A stretch of DNA of 64,000 bases. Source: Epiperipatus broadwayi. Its lineage: Eukaryota > Onychophora > Udeonychophora > Euonychophora > Peripatidae. Made by a program: the position numbers and the translations under genes. A model generated the notes under the pieces. That model saw only the letters and a program-made list of their open reading frames with translations. It made no database searches and was not told the origin of the DNA. The DNA lies in the NCBI GenBank assembly GCA_028023455.1, contig JAQFVV010000050.1:2792626-2856625 (forward strand). The letters run 5' to 3'. Shown one piece after another: positions 48,935-61,090 of the stretch (positions within the stretch are counted from its first letter, which is position 1; each line of letters starts with the position of its first letter).

Positions 48935-49805
48935 CTTCTACAGCTTTCCTTGCTATTTCACAGTTATACTTTCTTATATCATTTTCAATACTTTTCTGTA
49001 CCATTTTACAAAATTTGAGATATTCAATTCTTTTTAATACATCATTTTTGTATATTTTCATATTCCTTCTTTTCTTCATAAATTCTCTAGTCTCAGTAGA
49101 AATTTTATTAGTCAATTGCTGCTTTTTTCTATCAGCTATGTTTGTTGCAGTTTTTAAAAGTGTATCAGTTATTTTCATATTAATTTCATTCAAATCTGAA
49201 TCATGTTCAAAATCTCCTAACACTTGAAACCTATTTGTAAGTTCTAATTTAAATTCATTAGAATGTTTCTGAAGATTAGGAATATCAACTGTAAATATTG
49301 TTTTTCTTAATAATTTTTGTCTCTCTAGTTTTACATTAACACGTAACTTACACCTTACTAATCGATGATCACTTCCTGTGTTAAATTTATTAAGAACATT
49401 ACAATCTTGAAATATGTATTTTCTGTTAGTCAAAATATAATCCAATTCTGCTGTACCTTCATTTGGATGCTTCCATGTCCATTTCCTTTTAACATTTTTC
49501 TCAAAAAATGAATTCATAATATAAAGTTTTTCTTTTTCTGCAAACTCCACAAGTCTATGTCCTCTCTCATTTCTATTACCATAACCAAAATTACCTACAG
49601 CAATTTCATCTTTCATTTGTCTACCAATTCTAGCATTAAAGTCTCCCATAACAATTTTAAAATGTTGTTTACTCTAATCAAAAGCCTTTTGTACATCCAT
49701 ATAAAAATCTTCTACTACTTCATCACTATGAGAACTTGTTGGGGCATAAACCTGAATTATCTGCATTTGGTATCTGCTATTAAGTTGTATAGCTAATCTT
49801 GCCAC
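48935..49805 (-). pseudogene. RTE endonuclease part, inverted segment
   Basis: Minus-strand reading from VARLAIQLNS through YAPTSSHSDE, MGDFNARIG, NSFFEKNVKRKW (the T-run frameshift of the 37.9 kb copy is absent here), and SDHRLVR to the linker. A TAG stop interrupts before the GDFNARIG motif (near 49675). The endonuclease lacks its N-terminal catalytic part. Confidence 0.85.
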
Positions 49806-51491
49806 TAATAAAAGTCTCAAAAATGTTAAACAACATTTTGGTATTGGTAGGAAATTTATATCTGCAATAAGAAAAAAAGATGGAATTATTACTAAAAAGA
49901 GAGATGACATCATGAAATTGGAAGAAGATTTTTATCAAGAATTATATAGTAATAAAGAACAAGTACCTCCTATACCTATTACATCTTTCGAATTGCCCAG
50001 AATTTTAAATGAAGAAGTGAGACATGCAATTAAGTGTATGAAGAAAGGAAAGGCTCCAGGAAATGATAGAATTATAATTGATATATTAAAAGAAGCAGGT
50101 GAAGAAATAGAAACAATTTTAGCAAAGTTATATACCAAATGTCTAAATGATAAAGATGTACTGGAAGATTGGAAGAATGCAGTAATAATATTAATATTTA
50201 AAAAAGGTGATAAAGAAGATATTAGAAATTACAGACCTATCAGCCTTTTATCAGTTTTATATAAAATTTTTACCAAGATAATTACAACTCGTCTACAGAG
50301 AACTTTGGATTTCCACCAACCAAGAGAACAAGTTGGATTTAAAAGTGGTTTTAATACAATAGATCATATCCAGGTATTGAGAGAAGTCATAGAAAGGACA
50401 AACAAATATGAGTTGTCATTAAGTTTTGGATTTGTAGATTATGAAAAGGCATTCGATTCTATACACATTTCTTCAGTGATTAAAGCATTGGATCATCAAG
50501 GTATAGATCCAGGATATTGTCATATTTTGAAGAATATTTATAAAAATGCAACAGCAACAATTAGCTTACATAATGATACTGGAAAAATCAACATTGAGAA
50601 AGGTGTAAGACAAGGTGACTCCATATCTCCAAAACTCTTTACAGCAGTGCTGCAAGAAGTATTTTGTGGATTAAAATGGGAAACTAAAGGAGTGAAAGTA
50701 AATGGAGAGCATTTAAGTCATTTAGATTTCGCAGATGATGTAGTTGTTTTTGCAAATAATGCTTCAGAGCTGCAGGAAATGTTGCAGGAGTTATCAGATG
50801 AAAGTAGGAAAGTAGGACTAAAGATAAATGTTAAAAAGACTAAAGTAATGTTTAATCGATTTGCTCATAATATGAAAATAAAGATTGATTATGAAGAATT
50901 AGAAGAAGTTAACAGTTACAAATACCTTGGTCAGATTATTAATACAGATGGAAATATAATGGAGGAAATTAATCATAGAATTAAACTTGGTTGGAGTGCT
51001 TTTGGTAGAAATAACTTGATACTAAAAGGAAATATGCCTATGTTTTGAAAAGGATGGTTTTTAACAAATATGTTTTACCAGTTCTTACTTATGGATCTGA
51101 GATTTGGACACTTAATAGAAGAGCAATACAGAGACTTCAGACCACTCAAAGGAGTATGGAGGGATGTATGTTGGGAGTAACAAGAAAAGATCGAAAACGC
51201 AATGTATTGGTGAGACAACAAACAGGTGTTACTGATCTTATTGAAAAAATTAAAACATTGAAATGGAGTTGGGCTGGACATATTGCTAGAAGAGATGATA
51301 ATAGATGGACAATTGAAATTTTAAACTGGATTCCAAGAGATTGTAAAAGACCTAGAAAGAGACCACATGTGAGATGGATGGATGAAATAATAAAATGTGC
51401 AGGGGTGTTGTGGAGAAGAGAAGCTAAAGATCGGAGAAGATGGATTAAACTTGGAGAGACCTTCATCCTGCAGTGGATTGATAATGGTTGA
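49806..51491 (+). pseudogene. RTE reverse transcriptase and C-terminus
   Basis: Open from 49912 to 51048 (378 codons): KAPGNDRIIIDILKEAG, KKGDKEDIRNYRPISLLS, VDYEKAFDS, GVRQGDSISPKLF and the FADD catalytic motif at about 50725-50760. A short deletion near 51045 shifts the frame; the C-terminus continues at 51045-51491 to the ILQWIDNG end. It lacks both nonsense codons of the 37.9 kb copy, so the two copies decayed independently. The Met at 49912 is internal to the original protein. Confidence 0.88.
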
Positions 51492-51512
51492 TGATGATGA
51501 TGATATGCTGTT

Positions 51513-54500
51513 AATTTTTACTTAATGTTATAGAATTTATAGATTACTTAAGAAATAACTACATTTTGTTATTATGTTTAAAATCAGCAATAATAATAAC
51601 TCATATTGGTCTAAGTTCCATTAATTATGAATGATATATTATTAATGCTAGAGTCCTCAGAAATATTTTTGCTGAAATTCTTAATATTGAATGTCATAAA
51701 TTATCTCAATTTTAAAGACAAAAAAAACAGGATATGACTTACTTAACTTTAGTGGGATTATTATAGTTATTAAATGAGCCTATTATCTGTCAATATTATC
51801 TCGCAGTCCACCTTAGTTTTAAATTGGTATTTCGCTATATTAATAATATTGTGAATTTTAAAAGTACAATAGAATATTTATTGGATAGCTAGATTATACT
51901 TTAAAATTAAATAATTATAAATAGCAATAATCTTTTTAAAATCAACATTCTTCTTCAGTGTTGCATTTTCTTCCAGTTTAAGAGTGTTAGAAATTTTTTA
52001 AAAAAGAAGGTAACTGATGATTTTGGCAACTCCTCTATGAGTAATAATAATTGCTTAATAAATGTTTACTTGAAGCATCCAGAATGTTGTGATTCTAATG
52101 AAATATATTGAAGATGGTTATTTACAAATATTTGTAATAAATAATAAAATATATAATGATGTTATCACAGAAGATAATCTTTCACATCAGTTACATATTT
52201 GAAGTTAAAAACAGAAGTCGATGTCTCTCAATAATTCTATTGGTGTATCCACTGGGAGGGAGAAATAGTTTACTAGAAATATTTATGGAGAAAAAAAGCA
52301 GTAAAAAATATAACATAATCATGTTATTATTAAAAGCAAAGAACCTTACAAGGACTTAAAAATAATTATGCAGTTTAAATTATTACATTCAAGTTTTTAC
52401 TTTCATCACAGAAGGAATATGAAGAAATCTTATTTAAGAATATTATTTTATTGTATATTCTTATTATAATCTTGTGTGTATTCAATACTTATAGGTGATC
52501 AGCAGTCGACTTGCTCATAAAATAAAAGGAATCTGAAGTAACAGTTATATTTGACTATATAGTTATATTAAAAACTGATCACAAGGAAGGTAAAATCATT
52601 TATGATATGATTTTAAATTTTATTATGTTATTTTTTTGTGTGTGGTTGATGAAGCTGAAATTATCAAATGATTATGAAAGGTGAAACTCAATTTTGATTG
52701 AATCTAGGTATATTTATTATTTTACTATGTATTGTACTGTGAGAGTGATTATAACAACCCATTAGGAATTGCTTTCAAGTTGGTAATTGCTATTTTAACT
52801 TATTCACTGGTGATTAATTTTATTGGCTGAGTGAGGTAAAACTCTAAACTTCTAATTGGTCAACTCACAAACTCAAGAATCAAAATATATTCATCTTTTA
52901 ATACTATATTCACTTTAGTTTCATTTGTAAAAAGTATATTAATAATTTGTCAAGTTAGGAAAGTGAATGAAATTGTTTCCAAAAATAAATTTTTATTTAT
53001 AATTATAAAAATATTTGATAGTGGCAAATCTTAAAACGAACTTTAGTAACCAACTAAAAAGTGTTGCTGACATTGTTGTGATGTCAGTGATTTTTTTGTC
53101 AATTTTACAGTGCTGAAAAATAAATAATTTTTGCTAAACTCTTAACTATTTTTCTAAAATAATTTTATTTTTAACATATTTTATCAAAATAATTTATAAT
53201 TTGTCAAAAAATACTTTTAAAATGGTCTAAAACATTCGTTTATCATTTTCGAAATGAAAGAAAAGAAATCGTAATTCTTTAGTTATTGACAATCCATTTT
53301 CTTTGTTGTCAAAAGCTAGCAGCCAATCAGAACAAAGAATGGGCAGTGCTGTGTCTTTTTTAGACCTTTAATGGCAGTTTTATTGATTTTTTACTTGTAA
53401 AATAATTCAAGAGAGGGCAGCATCTTACGGAACTTTTTTTAACCTTTAAAAAAAAGCGCAAAATCATAATTTTAACGTTAAAAATAAGGAAAATACACTA
53501 TTAAAAGTGGAATCTTGAGTTAACTCAAACTTAGTCATCAAACTGTTAATTTAAACCTACTAATCTATGATTATATTCCATTTGTTTGGTTTCACACTTA
53601 TAATGGTGATGTTGTTTATGTGTCATATTCGATTGTTGCCATGTTAGATAATCATGACGCATTGTGCTGTTTTACTTGTTAGTTATTTTATATCTATGTC
53701 ATCTCACATGAGGCATACTTCTTTCTTTACCCTGTGTGAAAGTATTATATTATTATCATGGGTGAATTGCATAGATTCTCATGGACTATTGAGATAATTA
53801 AGATCTATACTGCAATAAAAATGTGTGTATTTTTAAAATAAGAGATTAAATGACCCTTTCCCCTCATATTCATATAGGTGTTCCAAATAGTGGCACCTGG
53901 GTATTGGACTATCCATAGTCATGAAATGACCATGATCTAGGATACTTACTTACATATCTGCCTCTTCTCATCACTATTATACTTACAGATATATTGTATA
54001 TGACATTAAATTTCACCCTATTAATTCTTGATGTTTTAATATTTAGTAACAATTAAATCATTATTAAGATGGTATGAACTATATCTGTGAACAGTGTCAG
54101 CATTAGGCAAATAATGATACCAAATAGTAATGCCTCTGTTAATTATTAATTTTTAATACTATATTATTGTACCAATTTATTATCGGGTCAAAGTGATATC
54201 AAATATATATACTGAATTCATTGTTGGCTACTCTTAGCTAAGTATTAGAAACCTAAAATTTTTAATTATAGAAAAGTTTTATAACAGGGTATCAGGCAAC
54301 CAAATGTATACTTACAGTGATAGTGATTTATTTTAGGTAGATTTGAGTTATATTACCAGTCCAACATCATAGATAAATAGAATTAGGCAGTTACATAAAC
54401 TTTTCAATATGATGAAATAAGCATAATTATCGATGCCTTAGGAATATTTGTCATCTTAAAATTGCCTAGTATTAAGCAATATCAGCCTTTCATTTGTTAA

Positions 54501-54835
54501 ATAGTACCCTTGTGATTATCATGCTTACATATTTAATTTTGGTATTGAAATCTAATAAACCTATATATGATCAACATAATTTGATAAGTATATAATAAGT
54601 TGGAAGGATGTAAACTAAAAGAATATGTGTAAATAATAATAGTGCAAAACATATTGATGTATTACAATCTTAATTCTTGATTCGAGGAGATATTCTTTTG
54701 TTAGTATTTGAATCATGCTAATAATTTATTTTTTTTTTGGTATAAACTTGACTTTTGAGAAATTTTATAAAGGATATATATAATAAACAAAACAAGTAAT
54801 AAATTTCGTAACTTGCTCTTAGGCTGCATTTTATA
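51513..54835. other. No gene seen
   Basis: About 3.3 kb of AT-rich sequence. I find no coding remnant. The longest gap without recognised transposon sequence. Confidence 0.5.
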
Positions 54836-55240
54836 ATCACTAGATGGAGCTTTACCAATAGCTCCTAAAAAGCTTTTGCTTACATAAATGCAGAGAGAGA
54901 TAAAATTCAATATCTCTTTCATTGTCTCCAATCTTCAGACCATGGTTTTGAGCTATTTGGCTCACATCGGTGAAGGGTAGGAAGACTAGAAACTAGATCA
55001 TGTCAGTGAAGGGTAGGCAGACTAGAAACTAGATCATGTCAGTGAAGGGTAGGCAGACTAGAAACTAGATCTGAAACAGATATAGTTTCTAGTCTGCCTA
55101 CCCTTCACTGCCGTGAGCCAACTAGCTCAAAACCATGGTCTGAAAGTTGGAGACAACTTAAGAGATATTGAATTCTATCTCTTTCAGCATTTATGTAAAC
55201 AAAAGCTTGTTAGGCACTATTGGTAAAGCTCCATCTAGTG

Positions 55241-55242
<2 letters not shown>
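54836..55242. mobile_element. Family C palindrome
   Basis: Arms of about 150 bp: ATCACTAGATGGAGCTTTAC on the left and its complement at 55223-55242, with CAGACCATGGTTTTGAGCTA and its complement further in. The left arm has a three-fold 36-bp repeat near the centre. The right end runs directly into a long TA array. The terminal motif is shared with family B (CCATCTA-T/G-TGATCATATAT). Confidence 0.75.
54966..55075. repeat. Three 36-bp tandem repeats in family C
   Basis: TGAAGGGTAGG starts at 54971, 55007 and 55043. Each unit includes GACTAGAAACTAGATC. Confidence 0.9.

Positions 55243-55307
<65 letters not shown>
55243..55307. repeat. (TA)n microsatellite
   Basis: TA array directly adjoining the right end of family C. 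Confidence 0.95.
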
Positions 55308-55309
<2 letters not shown>

Positions 55310-56704
55310 AATGTGTAAATATTAATTGTAAATAAAATTTGTTTTGAAATTTAGTAAGTTGTCAGTAGCCTTATTGCTAAACACTCTCCATATTATTATT
55401 ATTGCTATCCCCATCATCATCACTCAATATTATCAATTTTATTATATATTCAGTATATCATTAGTAAATTTTACTAAACTCATATTTAGAGTGTATAAAA
55501 TTTTACTATTGTCTGATTAAAATATTGTTGATATTATGCAGAGATCCTACTTTAAAGTAATATCTTAAAAAAACAAATATTTGATCTTAAAGAATAATAT
55601 CCCAATAAATGATAAGATACAATCATTCACTGAGTTTAGTCATACTGATCAAAGATGTCATATTTAAATTATTCTTAGATGATGTTATTATTGTCCTATT
55701 ATTATTGTTGTAATCATGATCAAAATATTTTAAGATTATCTCATGGTTAAATCGATTGCTATGTTTACCTTATTATTATAGATTTGTTGAATATTAGAAA
55801 GTTTAGTCCTTATTATTACTAGTAAAGAAGTTAGATATTCTTTAGTAATTCTCCTTATGTAATATGATTTATTTCAATTCTCTATATTTGTATAAGTGTA
55901 AAATCACTCCTGTTCCAGGTATACACTAAGAAATTGTTAAATTCTAAAATGTTATGAATCCTGAGAGATTATTAATTAATAATTTGAAAGTTTTCTTTTG
56001 CTTGTCAGACTTATTTCTTAAATCATTTGGTGCACAATACCTTAGCTCCTTAACTTTATTCTTATTGTTGTTGTTGAATAACTAAAATCCAAAACATTTA
56101 AACCTTTTTTGATTATTTAGACTTAGAACCCCTTGTTTTTGTTTTAGTAGCATCAGACTAGTATTTCAGGATCTCTATTTCATTGCTAAATTAACCACCC
56201 TTGACCATAGCAGAGTCCTTTCTCTTCATTTCATTCTTAAGTCTATTCATTATTCATTTGCATTAGTTAACCATTATTTGCTCTTCATTTCCCTTTTAAT
56301 CTTTTATATATTTATTCATTAGTCATTCATTTCATTCTTCTAATTTCATGATCATTTCCTAGACAGATATCTAATTGATTATTAATTATCTCATACAATT
56401 GCAAGTTAAACACATGTCCCTTAATATTATTATCTTTTAGGTATTGAAAGTTATCTGAATCCATATGCTGTATGTAATGTTAGAATGTAAGGAAATTAGG
56501 GTCAATGTACCGTAAGGTCTTTAATACTGTAATCTCTCCCATTTATGCTCTACTCATATGCTCAGACTCATCCTCATCACAGCCTGCCCACTCTGCTTTT
56601 ACATTCGGGTTTATTCTGGTTTATTTTATTTGTACTTTAGTATATGGCCTGAATTCTCATGCTAATTTGGTTAAACTAAGAGTATTATGGGCTGTTGGGG
56701 TTAC
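55308..56704. other. No gene seen
   Basis: No recognised element. The open frame at 56505-56729 runs into the TA repeat and is not recognised. Confidence 0.5.
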
Positions 56705-56878
56705 AATATATATATATATATATATATGAAAAACAAAAACAAGTTTTAATCACGTTAAAACCTGCTGTCGCTTGTATATATGATCAATAGAAGGCATTTT
56801 ACCAAAAACACCGACCAAGCATTTGTTTACATAAACAATCAAAGAGTCAGAATTAACTATCTCTTTCATTTTAGCCCA

Positions 56879-56924
56879 CCTTCAGATCAGCTGATTTCAA
56901 GCTGATTTGTGTCATCAGTGAAGG
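56879..56924 (-). ncRNA. Type I hammerhead ribozyme, family B left arm
   Basis: Minus strand: helix I strand CCUUCA, core CUGAUGA, helix II region CACAAAUCAGCUU (one base shorter and weaker than the right arm), GAAA, palindromic helix III AUCAGCUGAU, cleavage C at 56885, helix I strand UGAAGG. Helix I has six Watson-Crick pairs. The core is intact; helix II is the weak point. Confidence 0.75.
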
Positions 56925-57455
56925 ACAGAGCCAAGAAACTAGATCTAAACACTGACTCCAAGTGTTTATGCACAAAGTTTCTAGCAGCTTGCAAGCATGA
57001 AAATTTTCAGACCGATAAAGTCTTCAAACTCAGCCAAACAAGCTAGATAGCTATATGGGTCTGATCTCAGTTCAGTTATCTAGTTCAGTTTCTCCACATA
57101 GTCAAAGCCTCTGCAATCTATATCATTACAGAAACTTTTAAAGGTACATTTATGAAAAAAAAAAACAAGTTTTAACATGATTAAAACTTGTTTAAGCGAC
57201 AGCAGGTTTTAACGTAATTAAAACTTGTTTTTGTTTTTTATAAATGTATCTTTAAAGGTTTCTGCAATGATATAGATTGCAGAGGCTTTGACTATGTGAA
57301 GAAACTGAACTGAGATCAGACCCATATAGATATCTATCTTCTTTGGCTGAGTTTGAAGACTTTATCGGTCTGAAAAATTTCATGCTTGCAAGCTGATAGA
57401 AACTTTGCGCATAAACACTTGGAGTCAGTGTTTAGACCTAGTTTCTTTGCTCTGT

Positions 57456-57502
57456 CCTTCACTGATGATAGCAAATCAGCTTGAAATCAGCTGATCTGAA
57501 GG
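57456..57502 (+). ncRNA. Type I hammerhead ribozyme, family B right arm
   Basis: The best motif in the window. CCUUCA (57456-57461) pairs perfectly with UGAAGG (57497-57502). Core CUGAUGA is at 57462-57468. Helix II AGC-AAAUCA-GCU is followed by GAAA at 57483. The ten-base palindrome AUCAGCUGAU (57486-57495) forms helix III, and cleavage is predicted after C57496. The palindrome leaves no loop for a single-molecule hairpin, so a dimeric ribozyme is expected, as reported for PLE and retrozyme hammerheads. Confidence 0.87.
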
Positions 57503-57615
57503 TGGGCTAAAATGAAAGAGATAGTTAATTGTGACTCTTTGATCATTTATGTAAACAAACGCTTGGTCGGTGTTTTTGGTAAAACGCCATCTATTGATCA
57601 TATATATATATATAT

Positions 57616-57676
57616 CAAAGCTTGATAGTGGGCTATTGGTAAAGCTCCATCTAGTGATGTGATATATATATATATG
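57616..57676. repeat. Family C terminus with TA run
   Basis: CTATTGGTAAAGCTCCATCT at about 57637 repeats the family C right end (55218-55240) and is again followed by GTGAT and a TA run. It directly follows the TA run ending family B. Confidence 0.75.
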
Positions 57677-58014
57677 TCGTGTGATCCCCACCTTTATTAT
57701 GCTTTTTAGGAGCTCAAACTTAGTTTATTCCAGTACAGCTACTTATTACAAGCCTGAATCATTAATAAATATTAGTTAACGGTGTTAATTAAATTCCATA
57801 TCTAGTTTTATTCTATCCATATTTTCCAACTAATTTCTGGCTTAGGATCTTTTTCTCTGGGAACCTTTTGACTTGAATTAACTGTGTCCCCAAAGCATCT
57901 TTATTCAGCAATCACATTTTGCTTTTTTCCTATTAGGTTATAATATTTTGAAACACAAAAACATTTTAATATTTTTAATCCAAGTCTACTGGCTAAAAAT
58001 GATAATGTTTAATT
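57677..58014. other. No gene seen
   Basis: No recognised element. Confidence 0.5.
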
Positions 58015-58200
58015 AAGGGGGATTTGAACCCAGACTGTCGAGCTCCCACTCTATCCAACATAATTGATACATGTGAAAAGGATAAGTGATCACCAATATA
58101 TGAATTTCATGCTGAACCAGCACTCATCAATTGGTCTGGATCATCATCTCCCACATATATTTGTAGTCAGTGCTCAGTTTACATTAAGATACTAAATCTA
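58015..58200 (-). repeat. Family E fragment
   Basis: Minus-orientation family E: the complement of GGATTTGAACCCAGACTGTC is a good B box, followed by the hammerhead region and the GTCAGTGCTCAGTTTACATT end segment. Confidence 0.7.
58092..58135 (-). ncRNA. Hammerhead-like motif, family E, one core change
   Basis: Minus strand: helix I ACCAA, UUGAUGA (first core C changed to U), helix II GUGC-UGGUUCA-GCAU (four pairs including one G-U), GAAA, an AU-rich helix III, cleavage dinucleotide UA, helix I UUGGU (five pairs). The C-to-U change should abolish cleavage. It shows that the ancestor of family E had a complete hammerhead with a strong helix II. Confidence 0.6.
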
Positions 58201-59540
58201 TTTTTTGTTTTTGTAAATTCATCAACTTCAATCTCTCCCCATGCAGTACAAAATAAATATGAAAATGTTTAAAAATGGAAGAAATTCAAAAACTCTCTCA
58301 TTTTGATATTCATGAGTTATCACCACTTTCTAATTTGTAAGTTGTAGACCACAAAGATAATATGATTGACTGAAAAAACATTTTTATATTTATTTAAGTA
58401 GTTTAAAAATTGAAAAATTTACCACATTGAAAATAGGTACTATCATTTACTTAAGTTCAATGTCAGATCAGTAATTAATTTAAGCTCATAAAAATGTTTT
58501 TTTTTTCATAAATATTAAATAATTAAATTTTTAAATTCAAGTAAAATAAACTTCAACAATAAACATAAAAGGAAGACAGTAGTGGCTGCAAATTCCCAGG
58601 CAGCCAATGGTGGAGTTTAGCCCATTCAGCAGGACCAATACCTAATCCTTTGTTGAGTTTGGCAAACTGGTTGTTAAACACATTGACTATTAATCTAGTC
58701 AGCCTACCTCTGAGGAATAGGATCCTACTTCTACAGTGAAAAGATGGTTAAGGATGAATCATTCAGTCGATGATTCTCAGATAAAAATGAAGAAAATTGG
58801 GTACTGTTCTATTAGCATATTGAAAACACTTGAAGGTATTGATCCCATCCAAATGCATATAAATATGCTGTTTAGTGGGCCACAGCCAAAGCAAATAGCC
58901 ACAACTTTTTTTTTCTGTTGTAACTAATGGCTTGCTTTGTCTTGTGCAGTTTGTGCGAGTTCACACAATATTTTCTTTTAGCAATGTTAACATTTCGATC
59001 CCATATCATTTCAGAGTGGGTGGATTTAAAGTTTGCAGAACTATTGCAATCTGCATTCAAAAGTAATTATGGTACAACTTACCTAATTTAGTATTAAAGA
59101 GTAGTAATTAATTTATTGAGTGCACAGAAAGCATATGTAAATAGTTTAAACCGGCTCTAGTGGACTTAAACAGTAGAGATAACAATTACTTCATGCTTCC
59201 AAATCAAGATCCTTCAGATATGCTTATATAAGTGGACATTTAGGTTAAAGATAAGACAGCCACTCTTGTCTTTATAAAATTTACTATCTTGTGTCATGGT
59301 TAGGAAGGTTCCCTCTATCAGCAAAATATGCTCAATTATTGCTAATTTTAAAGCACATTGAATACAGGCTAAAACCTAGTTAAACTATTTACTAATGTAG
59401 TATTAAAAAGTAATAATTATAAGCCCATTACCCCACTTCCGAATGCAACATGTAAGGTAAAAATAATTAGAAAAGGTTAGGGGACACCACAATTTCACTG
59501 TTCTCACAAAAAAAGTCACAATTCATGAGAATACTACAAG
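58201..59540. other. No gene seen
   Basis: Open frames at 58736-58927 (plus) and 58872-59060 (minus) are unrecognised and short. No other structure found. Confidence 0.45.
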
Positions 59541-60258
59541 AATTAAAGTGTCTGACTGTAAAATTTCTCATGGTTATATCGAGAGACAAAAAGAAATTGT
59601 AAATGAAAACATTTCTTAATCATAAAACAAACAAATAAAAAAAAAACAATCGGGTTGGAAAATTATTAATCATTATTAATAATGTTCCATTAATGTTATC
59701 CACCATATCTTACTCACATATTCTTTCAAAGATAGCTATTGGAATAAATAAAGATTAATTTTTCTTTTCAAAAATGAATCAAAAAAAGAGTCAAATACAG
59801 TTCAATAATTAAAGCATTCTCATTTCGTCCACCATGATGTAGTTAGTTAGATACTAGACTTTTTAAAGTTTGCGGCTAAAGGGGGATTTTCCCAGCATAC
59901 AGCACTGCCATACGAGGGGAATTCTACTAGAATAGAATATTTGCAATAATGTCTGCTAATTAATAAGAATTCATTCTTGCAGATATGAAAAGGCATACCA
60001 TCCCATCCCCCTACATTGCAGGACAAAGCTGAAATTTGTAGGCACTCATTAAAGGTTTAAATTGATCATTGTAAAGTTATTAATGGAATAAATTTGACAT
60101 TAATTTATTAAGGAAATCAATCAATGAATTACATTAACCTGTATGCTAAAATGTCTGAGTGTAAAAAATTTCTCATAGTTATATCCAGAGACAAAAAGAA
60201 ATTGTAAAAGAATTACAGTAATTTATTAATAAGTAAAATGAATTATGTTAACCTGTAC
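59541..60258. repeat. Direct repeat pair about 610 bp apart
   Basis: AATTTCTCATGGTTATATC with AGAGACAAAAAGAAATTGTA at about 59560-59600 recurs at about 60168-60208 with few changes. Neighbouring AATTTATTAA and TTAACCTGTA segments are also repeated. No coding. Origin unknown. Confidence 0.65.
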
Positions 60259-60639
60259 AATTATTCTTATTATATTCTTTTACAAATAATGTGATGGGCC
60301 ATGGTAACATTATATTTATATGCATTTTCCTAGCAACAATGCCATCACGCAGTTTCAACATGCTAATAGAACATTACCGAAAATTGCAAGCGAGGATGCC
60401 AATAGAAATATCTTAAATAACAGTTCTATGGTTTATTTTCAGGTATTATTTAATATTTTTTCATTATTATTTTAAAACCATTTCTTATAACATAATCCAG
60501 TTTTGTGGATCTCTCTTATTCTACAAAGTTAAGTATTGATTGCATAAAATAATAAACTACCTTTCAGTAAATCATTTTTTAATACTTAAAGTGATCATTA
60601 GAGAATAAACTAGTTGTTGTGTTATTTGAATCCCCTCAC

Positions 60640-61090
60640 TGCAACCAGCTATATATAAACTAATATGAGTGAACCCATCTGAACTTTATTTCTGACCATA
60701 TTTAAGCATACAATTTATTGACATGTTATAATGCAGAACATGAATTTGTATTTTAATGTGTCCAAAACCCATTCTGAAATCACTAAAAGCAATCCAGAGG
60801 ATAAGGGCTGAACCTCATTTTTAACAATACCTGAATGTTAAATGAAATTTTGATTAATAAATTTAATTAATAATAAGCTCAAAGTAAAGGAAATTAAGGA
60901 AGAAAGTGCCCAAAACCCCGGCGAGTTATACATAAATTAATATAAAGCTGTCAATAAATGAAAAAAGTACAGTGTGAACCCATTTCTACTTTAGCCCAGA
61001 ATATATTTAATCATTAAATGTATTGACATATTACAAAGTAGAGTGTAAATTCTATATATTTTGGTCATATTGAAATCACATTAATATTTA
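60640..61090. repeat. Degenerate direct repeat pair, about 280-bp offset
   Basis: The segments GTGAACCCAT-C/T-T, TATTGACAT-G/A-TTA and TTGAAATCAC occur in the same order near 60668-60785 and 60973-61080. Confidence 0.5.

Larger units (their letters stand above)
48925..51512. mobile_element. RTE LINE with 5' inversion and target duplication
   Basis: Flanked by the 10-bp duplication ATATGCTGTT at 48925-48934 and 51503-51512. The first part (48935 to about 49805) is the endonuclease region on the minus strand; from about 49806 the element continues on the plus strand to a (GAT)n tail near 51500. Aligned to the 37.9 kb copy, the inverted piece covers its 38311-39184 and the direct piece starts at 39184, so nothing is lost at the inversion joint. 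This is the signature of twin priming. The 5' end is truncated within the endonuclease. Confidence 0.92.
56705..57615. mobile_element. Family B hammerhead palindrome between TA arrays
   Basis: A near-perfect palindrome of about 890 bp. The left arm (56728-57150) reads on the minus strand and the right arm (about 57205-57600) on the plus strand; TA runs lie at both ends. GAAAAACAAAAACAAG at 56728 recurs as GAAAAAAAAAAACAAG at 57154, giving a 426-bp unit length. Each arm has a hammerhead. Outer ends carry the terminal motif CCATCTATTGATCATATAT (right side). No coding capacity. Confidence 0.8.

Noticed and set aside
54960-55080. Possible hammerhead in family C
   Set aside because: GAAACTAGATC is present but the expected core position reads CGGTGAA or CAGTGAA; not callable.
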